Source of the DNA: an uncultured Veillonellaceae bacterium
GTDB lineage: Bacteria > Bacillota > Negativicutes > Veillonellales > Negativicoccaceae
NCBI GenBank assembly: GCA_947254705.1
Contig: CAMYCX010000002.1
Span: forward strand, 1 to 41,177
Length of the DNA: 41,177 nt
Direction of reading: 5' to 3'
Position numbers and translations under genes: made by a program. Below, piece after piece: positions 8,872 to 19,000 of the stretch. A model generated the notes under the pieces. It saw only the letters and a list, made by a program, of their open reading frames with translations, was not told the DNA's origin and ran no database searches. Position 1 is the stretch's first letter. The number at the start of each line of letters is the position of its first letter.

Positions 8872-10088
8872 TGAGTCTTGAAATATTGCAAGCGACAGGT
8901 GTCTCTGTAGTTTTGAATAATAATCGGATAATAAAAGATGCAACTTTGCGCTTGGAAAAAGGTGAGTTTGTCGGAATTCTCGGTCCGAACGGGGCGGGGA
9001 AAAGCACTTTTTTGAAGGCGATTCGCGGGATTGTTCCGCGTGTTAGCGGAGAGGTAGTATTGCAAGGCAAAAAGTTGGAAGCATATACGGAAAAAGAGAT
9101 CGCACGTGAGCTGGCATTTATGCAGCAGGATATGCATGTTGGGTTCGGATTTACAGCAGAAGAGGTTGTGCTTACTTCACGTTACCCGTACTTGGCATGG
9201 TGGGAAAATGAAACCAAAGATGACTATCGGATTGTCGAGGAGTGCATGCGTTTTGCGGGGGTATATGATTTGCGTGATAAGATCGTTAATCAACTGTCGG
9301 GCGGAGAACGGCAACGCGTGTTGCTTGCTAAAGTATTGGCACAGGAAACACCGATTATATTTTTGGATGAACCGACAGCCAGTCTTGATTTAGTTTACCA
9401 AGAGGAAATTTTTCGTTACTGTCGCTCGCTTACTGAATCGGGAAAGACAATTGTCATGATTTGTCATGATTTGGCAATGGCTGCTCGATTTTGCTCGCGC
9501 TTGTTGATCCTTGCACAAGGTGAAATTCGTGCGGAAGGCAAGCCGGAAGATGTGTTGACGGCGCAAAACTTGGCGAATACTTTCGGTCTGCACTCTGTTG
9601 TATATCGGAACCCGATTTCAGGTTATTTGGATTTATATACATACGAACAATCCGTATTAACAACGCAGGGGCAGGATATCTCAATTGCATTGGTATGTGG
9701 TGACGGTGATGAGTCGGCAGAATTGTTGCGTCGACTATATTGCATGGGAGTGCCGCTTGAAGTTTGCCCGCCGCGCCAAGGGTCGGTAGCTGCATATCGT
9801 GCCTCCGTCTTTGGTGTAGCTTCCTGGGATGAGAATGGTACTCTGAACAAAGAAGAGAAAAAGAAGTTGTTTACATTATTTGGATACGGAATCGAAGATA
9901 AAGCACAGTGGGAATGGTTTGTGCAGATGGCTACTCAAGCAAAAGAAGTATATTGTTCTCCTGAAACCGTGGCTCGATTTGTACTAACAAATGAAGATAA
10001 GGAGCAATACCATACTGACAGGTGGCAACTTGTTTCAGCAAGAATGGCACTGCAGAAAGCATATGGTGAATTGGCGATATGTCGATAA
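8871..10088 (+). CDS. FecE/BtuD-type ABC transporter ATPase with about 150-residue C-terminal extension
   Basis: 405 residues from the ATG at 8871; the frame is open further upstream but that part lies inside the permease gene. The first 255 or so residues are a standard ABC ATPase: Walker A GPNGAGKST (38-46), signature LSGGERQR, Walker B IIFLDEPTASLD and the switch histidine in MICHDLAMAARF. FecE/BtuD proteins normally end there. Here a further segment follows, beginning near SIALVCGDGDESAELLRRL and ending ELAICR. It looks like a small alpha/beta domain, possibly Rossmann-like, and I do not recognise its family. It may sense a ligand or regulate transport. The 3' end overlaps the radical SAM gene by 10 bases. 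Confidence 0.9.
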   Translation: MSLEILQATGVSVVLNNNRIIKDATLRLEKGEFVGILGPNGAGKSTFLKAIRGIVPRVSGEVVLQGKKLEAYTEKEIARELAFMQQDMHVGFGFTAEEVVLTSRYPYLAWWENETKDDYRIVEECMRFAGVYDLRDKIVNQLSGGERQRVLLAKVLAQETPIIFLDEPTASLDLVYQEEIFRYCRSLTESGKTIVMICHDLAMAARFCSRLLILAQGEIRAEGKPEDVLTAQNLANTFGLHSVVYRNPISGYLDLYTYEQSVLTTQGQDISIALVCGDGDESAELLRRLYCMGVPLEVCPPRQGSVAAYRASVFGVASWDENGTLNKEEKKKLFTLFGYGIEDKAQWEWFVQMATQAKEVYCSPETVARFVLTNEDKEQYHTDRWQLVSARMALQKAYGELAICR

Positions 10089-11164
10089 ACATAAGGGAGA
10101 AGATGCAAGCGGAATTAAAGTTGCAGACTGATATACGGATGCTGATTTTAGCATTGACAGGGGCATGTAATTTCCGCTGCACGTATTGCTATGCTGCTGC
10201 GCAGCCACCGGAGAAAATACCGAGAGCAGCATTGCGGTGGGCAATTGATTTGGCGGGAATGTCGGGACGTCCCTTTGTTGTTCAGTTTACCGGCGGCGAA
10301 CCGTTATTGGCATTTGAGCGATTAGTTTATGCTGTTGATTATATTCGTGAAAAAAAATATCCTGCAACAATACAAATTCAGACTAATGCCAGCTTAGTAA
10401 CACCGACAATTGCCAAGTATTTTGCGTCGGAAAAAATTGGCGTTGGTGTGAGTTTGGATGGGGGGGCATCGCTTAATGATGCAGCTCGGCAATATCCTGA
10501 CGGAAGCGGAACAGCAGGAGATATTATTCGCGGCTTACAAATACTGGCGCAAGAGGGAATCGCAGTCGGTTTGACATGTGTGGTCGGTATGCATAATGTT
10601 GGTATGCTCAGCTCGATTGTAGATATGGCCTATTATGCAGGGAACGTGCGAAAGTTGGGGTTCGATTTGCTTAGACCGCAAGGAAGAGCGCAAGGTGAAA
10701 CGGTAGTGAATGAGACTGAAATGAAAGATGCACTGCACATGGTCATGCAGCGGGCGGACGAGTTGGAACGATTGACGGGAAGACATTTGATTTTTGTTCA
10801 CGGCCAACGTGTGGCACAGTTGGAGTCCGGACGCACTGAGGTGTTCGGTCATTGCTATGCAATGACCCACCATGCACTATTTGTAAATCCACGTGGTGAG
10901 TGCTATTCCTGCGCATCTCTTTCTGCTTATCCGGACTATCGAATAGGATCTTATCAAGAAGGTTTGCATGCTCAGGGAATCCAGTCTGCGGCAGCTTCGA
11001 TCAGAGAGTCGATGGAGCGTTGTTATCAATGTGAATTTTTGAAAAAATGCGGGGGAGGATGTTATGCACGGTGGGTTGGTGGGAAAACGGCGCATGAGGC
11101 CGAGTGTCGTTTGAAGCAGATGTTTATTTATCGATATAAGAAAAAACTAGGAGGAGTAGAATGA
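10079..11164 (+). CDS. Radical SAM/SPASM-domain enzyme
   Basis: 361 residues. The radical SAM cluster motif CNFRCTYC gives C30, C34 and C37. FTGGEPLL and later strands complete the TIM-barrel core. The C-terminal quarter carries a SPASM-type cysteine set (GHCYAM, GECYSCAS, ERCYQCEFLKKCGGGC, EAECRLK), which would bind one or two auxiliary [4Fe-4S] clusters. Relatives mature peptides or enzymes, and heme-pathway enzymes such as AhbC, AhbD and NirJ share this layout. In this operon a side-chain modification of a tetrapyrrole, or maturation of a partner protein, are both possible; neither is shown. An alternative start at 10103 follows GGGAGA, but only three bases away, so 10079 is kept. The stop overlaps the next start as ATGA. 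Confidence 0.87.
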   Translation: MSINIREKMQAELKLQTDIRMLILALTGACNFRCTYCYAAAQPPEKIPRAALRWAIDLAGMSGRPFVVQFTGGEPLLAFERLVYAVDYIREKKYPATIQIQTNASLVTPTIAKYFASEKIGVGVSLDGGASLNDAARQYPDGSGTAGDIIRGLQILAQEGIAVGLTCVVGMHNVGMLSSIVDMAYYAGNVRKLGFDLLRPQGRAQGETVVNETEMKDALHMVMQRADELERLTGRHLIFVHGQRVAQLESGRTEVFGHCYAMTHHALFVNPRGECYSCASLSAYPDYRIGSYQEGLHAQGIQSAAASIRESMERCYQCEFLKKCGGGCYARWVGGKTAHEAECRLKQMFIYRYKKKLGGVE

Positions 11165-12192
11165 AACGAAGAAATTATCCGTTTACCGCAATTGTCGGTC
11201 AGGATATGATGAAAAAAGCGCTGATTTTAAATGCAATTAACCCGTCAATCGGGGGCGTTTTAATTAAAGGAGAAAAAGGTACAGCCAAATCGACAGCAGT
11301 GCGGGCACTGGCAGAGGTTTTGCCGTCGGTGACGGTTGTTGGAGATTGTCAGTTTCGTTGCGATCCCTTTGAGCCGGGGGTATACTGTCCTGAATGTGCC
11401 GAACGAGTAGTTAAAGGGGAGCAATTACCGACCAAGGAGGCACGAATGAAAGTGGTAGAGCTGCCTGTAAATGCAACTGAAGATCGTGTGGTTGGTACAT
11501 TGGATTTGGAACATGCAATCTCTCAAGGCAAGAAAAAGTTTGAGCCGGGAATTTTAGCAGAGGCTAACCGAAATATTTTATATGTTGATGAAATTAATTT
11601 ATTGGATGATCATGTGGTCGATGTATTATTGGACGCCGCTGCGATGGGGGTCAATACGGTGGAGAGGGAGGGGGTCTCCATTTCGCATCCAGCAAAATTC
11701 GTGTTAATCGGAACAATGAATCCGGAAGAGGGTGACATTCGTCCACAATTGTTAGACCGCTTTGGGCTATCTGTTGAAGTATTTGGTGAACATGAAGCTG
11801 CACAGCGTGTAGAGGTGATTAAGCGGCGGTTGGCATTTGAGGCGAACCCTGATGCCTTTTGTGAGGAGTACTCGCAGCGTCAAACAGAATTGGCGCAGCA
11901 GTTATTAACGGCACGAAATATTTTACAAAAAGTAGTAGTACCAGATGCCATTCTTGAAAAGGCGGCCGAATTGTCAATACGTCTGGATGTTGATGGCCAT
12001 CGGGCAGATATTACGATGCTTAAGACGGCGATGACTGTCGCAGCTTGTGCAAATCGACAGCAAGTGAGTATGGCAGATTTGCGTGAAGCATCATTGTTGG
12101 TATTGCCACACCGTATGCGCCGTCGGCCTTTTGAAGAAACAGGATTGGACATAGCGGTGATTAACGATGTTCTTGGGCAGGAAAAAGCATGA
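11161..12192 (+). CDS. ChlI/BchI-type chelatase AAA+ ATPase subunit
   Basis: 343 residues. Walker A is GEKGTAKST (37-45), Walker B is ILYVDEINLL, and sensor-type LIGTMNPEEGD and LLDRFGLSVEV follow, all typical of the ChlI/BchI chelatase clade. Between Walker A and Walker B a four-cysteine set C63-x3-C67 ... C76-x2-C79 is present, which could bind zinc. In chelatases this subunit forms a hexameric ring that drives metal insertion by the large subunit (CobN/BchH type). One I/D pair appears to serve two large subunits here. It is joined to both neighbours by ATGA overlaps. Confidence 0.92.
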   Translation: MKRRNYPFTAIVGQDMMKKALILNAINPSIGGVLIKGEKGTAKSTAVRALAEVLPSVTVVGDCQFRCDPFEPGVYCPECAERVVKGEQLPTKEARMKVVELPVNATEDRVVGTLDLEHAISQGKKKFEPGILAEANRNILYVDEINLLDDHVVDVLLDAAAMGVNTVEREGVSISHPAKFVLIGTMNPEEGDIRPQLLDRFGLSVEVFGEHEAAQRVEVIKRRLAFEANPDAFCEEYSQRQTELAQQLLTARNILQKVVVPDAILEKAAELSIRLDVDGHRADITMLKTAMTVAACANRQQVSMADLREASLLVLPHRMRRRPFEETGLDIAVINDVLGQEKA

Positions 12193-14150
12193 TTTCAACG
12201 TATCGATACCCGTTTGCGGCGGTTGTAGGTAATAACGATGCAAAAGAAGCCTTATTAATTGCGTTGGTAAACCCCAAGGTGGGTGGAGTGCTCATCTCAG
12301 GAGAGAAAGCAACGGCCAAAACAACATTGATTCGCTCGGTATATGCATTGACATCTATGCGTATTATTGAACTCCCATTGTCTGCGACAGAAGATCGCAT
12401 TTTTGGACATATTGATTTAGAAAAAACATTGGCAGACGGACAAAAAGTGTTGTCACCAGGATTATTGGCGGCGGCACATCATAATATTTTATATATTGAC
12501 GAAATAAACTTGCTGCGTCGGGATGTGCTGACAGCAGTGTTGCAGGCGCATGACCTAAAGGAAAATCGTCTTGAAAGAGAAGGAATTTCATATCACCATC
12601 CGGCAGATTTTTTGCTCGTCGGCACGATGAATCCGCAGGAAGGAACGTTGGATGAATCGCTTCTGGATCGCTTTGGCTTGTTTGTCGATGTGTCAGCTGC
12701 TAAAGAGATAAAAGATAGAACGGAGATTGTTCGTCGGGTATTACGCTATGAACGGAATCGAGTTCGATTTACGAAAGAGTATGATGAGTCTACCTCTTCC
12801 TTGCGTGATCAGATAACAAAAGCCGTTGAATGCGTACAGGCGATGAATGTTCCAAAACCGATGTTACAGTTGGCAGCGTCGTATGCAGAAAAAGCGTGGA
12901 TTGCAGTGCATCGGGGCGATATTATTTTGCTGGAAGCCGCAAAGGCAATTGCGGCTTTAGCAGGACGTTCATTTTTGATTCCGGAAGATATGGAGCGGGC
13001 GGCGTATTTTGTTTTGCCACATCGAATGAGAAAACCACCATCTTCACCTTCGGCAGAAAGTTCTGAGGGTCATCAAGACCAAGATTCTGAACCGAAACAG
13101 GAAGACAGACCTGTTGAGCAGAAAACTGATCCAACTGATAACCAGGACAACCAAGAGGATTCGGATATTGAGGATGGCGGACAAGATTTATCGGAATCCG
13201 AGGCGGATCTTTCTCCTGATATTACCAAGGAAAATTCTCAACAAGAGGGGGCAGATGATTCTGACAATCAGTCTGATCTCGATTCTACGGCTCCACTTCC
13301 GCCGGAAACATGGGAAGATATTGACAAAGCATTGTCACAGTTGCAATTCCAAATGATGACCGGCATGGATCGACATCACCGTAAAGGAAGCGGAAAACGT
13401 CAGCGGACGAAAACAAATTTACGTCAGGGACGGTATATACGCTCGATCATGATCGGAGGGAAAGTAACAGATTTAGCGTTAGACGCGACGATTCGAGCGG
13501 CAGCGCCTTACCAACGCTATCGTCAACGAGGAAATTTGGCAATCGCACTAACGGAATCTGACTTACGACAAAAGGTGCGCGAAAAGCGAACGGGAACTGT
13601 ATTCTTGTTTTGTGTGGATGCCTCCGGATCGATGGGGGCGAGACACAGGATGGGGGTTGTCAAAGGGGTGATATATGGGCTGCTTCAAGATGCATATGAA
13701 AAACGAGATCGAGTCGGTTTGATTACCTTTCGCCGTGATCAGGCAGAAGTCCTTTTACCGATTACACGCAGTATTGATTTGGCACAGAGGGAATTGCGAG
13801 AGCTTCCGACGGGCGGTAAAACGCCGTTAGCAGCCGGACTACAGCTTTCCCTTGCGACATTACAACAGTTGAAGTATCAGGATCCCGAAGTTCGACCGGT
13901 ATTCATTTTGATCACAGACGGCCGTGCAACATCCAGCTTGCATGGCGGTAGTCCGGTGACGGAAGCAGAAGAGCTGGCGAAAATATTTAATCAGGCAGAT
14001 ATTACGTCTGTAGTGATTGATACGGAAACTGATTTTATCAGCATGGGGATTGCCCAAAAAATGGCGGATTTGATGGGGGCAAACTATTACCATATGAAGA
14101 GGTTATCGGATGAAAATGTATTGGCGATTGTGCAGGATTTGCGCGTATAG
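12189..14150 (+). CDS. ChlD/BchD/CobT-type chelatase subunit: AAA+ domain, acidic linker, VWA domain
   Basis: 653 residues in three parts. Residues 1 to about 270 are an AAA+ domain resembling the preceding gene, with Walker A GEKATAKTT and Walker B ILYIDEINLL, so nucleotide-site residues look better kept than in many ChlD proteins. Residues about 275 to 375 are a low-complexity, Ser/Asp/Glu/Gln-rich linker (for example SSPSAESSEGHQDQDSEPKQ). The rest is a von Willebrand A domain with a complete MIDAS start DASGSMG (D477) and ITDGRAT. This subunit bridges the ATPase ring to the CobN-type subunit. The 3' end overlaps the following lipoprotein gene by 41 bases. Confidence 0.92.
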   Translation: MISTYRYPFAAVVGNNDAKEALLIALVNPKVGGVLISGEKATAKTTLIRSVYALTSMRIIELPLSATEDRIFGHIDLEKTLADGQKVLSPGLLAAAHHNILYIDEINLLRRDVLTAVLQAHDLKENRLEREGISYHHPADFLLVGTMNPQEGTLDESLLDRFGLFVDVSAAKEIKDRTEIVRRVLRYERNRVRFTKEYDESTSSLRDQITKAVECVQAMNVPKPMLQLAASYAEKAWIAVHRGDIILLEAAKAIAALAGRSFLIPEDMERAAYFVLPHRMRKPPSSPSAESSEGHQDQDSEPKQEDRPVEQKTDPTDNQDNQEDSDIEDGGQDLSESEADLSPDITKENSQQEGADDSDNQSDLDSTAPLPPETWEDIDKALSQLQFQMMTGMDRHHRKGSGKRQRTKTNLRQGRYIRSIMIGGKVTDLALDATIRAAAPYQRYRQRGNLAIALTESDLRQKVREKRTGTVFLFCVDASGSMGARHRMGVVKGVIYGLLQDAYEKRDRVGLITFRRDQAEVLLPITRSIDLAQRELRELPTGGKTPLAAGLQLSLATLQQLKYQDPEVRPVFILITDGRATSSLHGGSPVTEAEELAKIFNQADITSVVIDTETDFISMGIAQKMADLMGANYYHMKRLSDENVLAIVQDLRV

Positions 14151-15162
14151 TTGTTTGATACTACTATTGGCATGCACACTGACATCTTGTCGTTATGTGT
14201 TGCCTGAACCGGAGTTGCGAAGGGTAGTTGTTGATGGACTGAACAGACCAATATCTTTACCCGACTCTCCGCAGAGGGTTATCGCATTGGATATTGCAAC
14301 CAGTGAAATGGCGATGCTGTTGATACCATATGATCGTTTAGTTGCGGTCAGTTATTTCATGGATGATCCGGGAATTTCAAACTTAACGGTCGAGGCCAAA
14401 CAAATTTCCGGGCGTGTGGAACAGAGTGTGGAACATATTCTTTCAATGAAACCTGACTTGGTACTGGTGACATCACCGGGAAAAGATGATTTACGGATTC
14501 AGTTGGAGGAAATCGGTATACCTGTGTTTGTGATTGCACGTCCCTATACGGCAGCGGATATTGAGCAAAATGTACGCCTGTTGGGAGAAGTATTGGACAG
14601 TCAGGAACGTGCTGAAACGTTATGCAGAGCGATGGAGGCTGATTTAAAGCAAATTCAACTCGCTATTGATGCCGTGCATCCGCCACGTGAAAAACGTATT
14701 TTGCGGATTAGCCGTATTGGTCCTTTAGGAACTAAAGGAAGTAATGTAGATGCAGTCATTCGTGAAGCGAAATGTGTTAATGTCGGAGCAGATATAAGTG
14801 TCGGCGAAGGTATTCTTTTGCAAGAGGTTCTTTTACAGGCAAATATTGATATGTTGCTATTACCGACATGGGATTTTAAAGGGAAGGATCATTTAGATCA
14901 ATTGGCACAACACTATGCAGATGACCCTGGATTACAGACAGTTCCTGCTGTTCAGCAACGTCAGTTTATTTATATACCTGATTATTTAATGACGGCGCAG
15001 ACCCCATATCGTATATTTGCTACCGGAGAGTTGGCTTCGAGAGCATATGATATTGACTGGGAAAGCCAATTGATTCCGTTGTTGCCGGCGAGCAGTATTC
15101 GTAAAAATGACTGGCACAACCCGAGCATTAATGCAAGTGTTGTATATCGACAGGACATCTAG
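14110..15162 (+). CDS. FecB/BtuF-type substrate-binding lipoprotein 1
   Basis: 350 residues. A short basic N-terminus and a hydrophobic stretch end in the lipobox LTSC with C27 as the expected lipidated cysteine. The mature part has the two-lobe FecB/BtuF pattern: RVIALDIATSEMAMLL early, EHILSMKPDLVLV in the middle, and VREAKCVNVGADI-type sequence in the second lobe. In a diderm it would be anchored in the envelope and deliver ligand to the permease at 7828. The ligand is not evident; corrinoid, heme or siderophore are the family options. The start lies 41 bases inside the upstream gene and follows GAAGAGG. Confidence 0.85.
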   Translation: MKMYWRLCRICAYSCLILLLACTLTSCRYVLPEPELRRVVVDGLNRPISLPDSPQRVIALDIATSEMAMLLIPYDRLVAVSYFMDDPGISNLTVEAKQISGRVEQSVEHILSMKPDLVLVTSPGKDDLRIQLEEIGIPVFVIARPYTAADIEQNVRLLGEVLDSQERAETLCRAMEADLKQIQLAIDAVHPPREKRILRISRIGPLGTKGSNVDAVIREAKCVNVGADISVGEGILLQEVLLQANIDMLLLPTWDFKGKDHLDQLAQHYADDPGLQTVPAVQQRQFIYIPDYLMTAQTPYRIFATGELASRAYDIDWESQLIPLLPASSIRKNDWHNPSINASVVYRQDI

Positions 15163-15173
15163 AGGAGAAGAAA

Positions 15174-16076
15174 ATGAACAGAATAGTGAGTCTTATTGTT
15201 TTGTTGCTAGTGATGACAGCGGGATTAACAGGGTGCCATCACTCGTCACAAGTGGAGCAACTGCCCCAGGGAATCCCTCATCACATTGTTTCATTGGGAG
15301 TCAGTAATGATGAAATGCTTCTCGAATTGGTTTCATCAGATCGAATTGCTGCAATTTCCGACATGCCCAGCAATTTGCCTGAGAAGGCAGCTAAAGTATC
15401 TGCCCGCGCAAACAGCTCATTAGAATCGGTATTGGCAAATCATCCTGATCTGTTTATCGGATCGGAGTGGATGAGTCCTGACTTCATTGAACAGATTCGT
15501 GCCTCGGGGATATCAGTTCATGTTGTTAAAACACCTCGAAGCATTGAGGATATAAAAACAGAAATTACTCGGTTGGGGCAGGTGCTGTGTGCAGAGGCTA
15601 AAGCGGAAGAAATGAATCGGGCTATTGAAGATTCACGAAGGCGAATTCACGCCCTTGCGGATGAGGGGCGAAATCAAGGCAAACTTGTTCCGCGTATTGC
15701 GTACTATTCCAATAATGGTATTACAGGCGGCGCCGGTAGTCTGTTTGATGAGTTGTGTCATGATATGCAGATGCTGAATGTGGCAGCTGAAGCAGGTCTG
15801 CAAGATGGCCAAACGTTGTCTAAAGAGCAACTGGTCGCATTGGCGCCGGATATGATTGTTATTACCGGTTCAGAATATGACAAGGACACTTACCACTCCG
15901 TTCGGGTCGATGAGCTGCTCACGGATCCTTCATTACAAACGGTTCCTGCTATCACGCAAAAACGGATCTGTGTAGTGGATGCACGACATTTGTTGAGTTT
16001 AAATCGATTTATTTTAAACGCAGGCGAAACAATTGCGGCTTACTGGTATACAAATCGGAGAAATCAGAATGGATAA
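15174..16076 (+). CDS. FecB/BtuF-type substrate-binding lipoprotein 2
   Basis: 300 residues with a lipoprotein signal ending in LTGC (C21) and an AGGAGAAG ribosome site. HHIVSLGVSNDEMLLELV and SLESVLANHPDLFIGSEW match the first lobe and hinge region of FecB/BtuF-type proteins; APDMIVITGSEYD belongs to the second lobe. It differs markedly from the lipoprotein just upstream, so it is not a recent duplicate. Two binding proteins beside a single permease/ATPase pair suggest two ligands or a relay. The stop overlaps the next start by eight bases. Confidence 0.85.
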   Translation: MNRIVSLIVLLLVMTAGLTGCHHSSQVEQLPQGIPHHIVSLGVSNDEMLLELVSSDRIAAISDMPSNLPEKAAKVSARANSSLESVLANHPDLFIGSEWMSPDFIEQIRASGISVHVVKTPRSIEDIKTEITRLGQVLCAEAKAEEMNRAIEDSRRRIHALADEGRNQGKLVPRIAYYSNNGITGGAGSLFDELCHDMQMLNVAAEAGLQDGQTLSKEQLVALAPDMIVITGSEYDKDTYHSVRVDELLTDPSLQTVPAITQKRICVVDARHLLSLNRFILNAGETIAAYWYTNRRNQNG

Positions 16077-19000
16077 TCGTGGACAAATTTTATTTATAAC
16101 AAATATGGGCAGACAGTATCATCTTATGAAACTCGCGGCTGCTGATTGGGCAAAAGAAACGGGAATTCAATGGGAGATCGTTGCAATCAGTATGGATACG
16201 GAGTGGTCTGATGAATGGGAGAAGCGTATTCGAGGTGCCAATTTTAGCTTATTGACATATATGGGGAGCGGACTTGATACGTCGTTTTTGCGTAGATTTG
16301 CTCGTGAGTCAACTCGTGCGAATAAAAAATATTTGATGCTGATTGATAAAGATGTTACGCCGGATATGTATGGGCAAATCGAAATGGCGGACATTATTCG
16401 TATAAAAACATATATTGCATATAGTGGTCTTGATAACTTTAAAGGATTAATGCAATGGATGGCACATCGTTTTGTCACATCGGATGTTTGTTTTACGGAC
16501 CCCATACAGCTTCCGTGGGAAGGAATATGGAATCCGGGAAATGGTGAAATTTATCCTGACTTCAAGGCCTATTTGGCAGAGAAAGGAAATATTTCCTGTC
16601 CGACGGTTGGTATTTTATTTTATCGAGAAGAATGGATTGCGGGTGATTTGAAATACCAAAAAGAGTTGGTTTTGGCGTTAGAAAAAGAAGGGATTCTTGG
16701 CATTCCCTTTTTTGCACAACATACGGGAGATGAAACAGTAGGAGCACCGAATTTGGCTGTTTCAATGGATCGGTTATTTGGTGATCGCGACGGTAGTTTA
16801 CAAATTGCAGCGTTAATCAATATGAGCAAATTTTCTATGATTGGCCTTAAGTCTGTCTCCGAAGAGGATTTAGTGCGTTGGAATATTCCAGTTCTGCAGG
16901 GATATGGAATGTATATGTCTGAAGATGAATGGCGCGGATCAGTTCAAGGAATGACCGCAATGGATGTTAATTTAGGAGTATCTTTGCCGGAAATGGACGG
17001 GGTTGTTCACGGTGGGGTTGTAGCGGCCAAAACAGAAGACCAATCTACCGGAGAGTTGAGTTACTTGCCGATAGAAGAAAGAATTGATGCTTTGGCATGC
17101 AAAGTAGCATCTTGGGTTCGGTTGCGCAAAAAAAATAATAGGGATAAAAAAATAGTAATTATGTTTCATAATTATCCTCCAGACAATGCCTCGATTGGAT
17201 CCGCAGTAGGATTGGATTCCATAGAATCCGTACGGAGGATGTTGTTTGAAATGAAACGAGCGGGGTATGTTGTTGATGAAGTGCCATCGAATACAGGACA
17301 ATTTATCGAGGATATTACGGCACATGCTACTAACGATCGCCAATATATGCCTGAGAAAATTTGGGAACAGGCAGATGGAAAACTGGAGGGCGAGGTCTAC
17401 TGCCAGTGGCTAAGAACCAAGGGGGAAAAAGTACAAGAGAAAATGCAGGAAGACTGGGGAAAGGCCCCGGGCGATGTTTTCTATGATCAAGGAAAGTTGC
17501 TGATTCCAGGGTATTTAAATGGCAACATCTTTATCACTGTGCAGCCACCGCGAGGATTTGGAGAAGATCCAGGGAAACTTTATCATTCTCCCGATGCATC
17601 GCCGACCCATCACTATGAAGCGGTATATTATTGGATCCGAGAAATATTCAAGGCAGATGCAATTCTTCATGTTGGTACGCACGGAACATTGGAATGGCTT
17701 CCCGGAAAGGGAACAGGCTTGTCGGCAGATTGTTATCCGGAAATGGCAATCGATGATTTGCCCAATATTTATCCGTACTGGACAACGATCGTCGGTGAGG
17801 GGATTCAAGCCAAACGACGAAGTGCGGCGTGCCTGATTGGCCACTTAACACCTCCACAGGATCGTAGCGGATTATATGAAGGCATGGAAGAAATGGAAAG
17901 TCTGCTGGATGAATATTTCCATTTTAAAGCGGAAAAGCCGGAAATGCTGACAACGTTGGCAGATGAGATAATCAAACAAGCGAAGAACATTCATTTGTGG
18001 GAAGAAATTCGTAATGCCGAACATATGACACTAGATGAACTGGCCACGGCTTGTCATTCATATCTTACGGATATCAAACAAATGCAAATGCGAGTAGCAT
18101 TGCATGTGTTGGGGCAGGCGCCACGTGGTGAGCATAAAAATAATTTTTTGTTAGCATTATTACGCGTTCGCAATCAAGAACATTTACCGCTGACTGAATT
18201 GGTATCTCGTTTAAAAGGATGGGATTGGGATGAGTTACAGTTGCATCCGGAACATTTGAATCAAGATGGAATGTTGAATGCGCAAAGAATTGATCAGGTA
18301 TGGTCAATTTGTGAATTTCTTATTCGTGCTATTGAAGACGGGCAAGATGTAAATACGGTGGTTTTAGAAGCCTTTCCGATTACAGCGGATGGAACAAGTG
18401 AAGCTGTAGAGCAGGTACGAGATACATTAACGTGGATGTATGATGATGTCAGTCGTCGCCTGGACGATACTTCTCATGAGATGGAAAATCTTTTGCGAGC
18501 CTTGTGCGGAAAGTATATTGAAGCTGGACCGGGGGGGGCACCGACATCTGGACGAGTGGATATTTTACCAACCGGGAGAAATTTTTACGGAGTAGACGCG
18601 CGACGTCTTCCGACAAAAGCAGCATGGGCGATTGGGCAACAATTGGCAGAAGATGTAATCACTCAGTTTATTGAAACAGAGGGACGTTACCCGGAGATGG
18701 TGGGGATTGTTTTGTGGGCGGGATCCAACACGAGAAGCCATGGGCAGTGTATTGCTCAGTTTTTGGCATTAATCGGAGTGCGGCCTGTTTGGCAGGCGGG
18801 ATCCGGAAGAGTTGTGGGCGTCGAAGTTATTCCGTTGGAAGAGTTGGGGCGACCGCGGATTGATGTAACAGGACGTATCAGCGGTTTGTTTCGTGATATG
18901 ATGCCTACTCCTACTCGTTGGCTGGATATTGCCTTACGTATGGTCGCGGAGTTGGATGAGCCGGATGATCAAAATTATATTCGAAAACATGTCGGGGACG

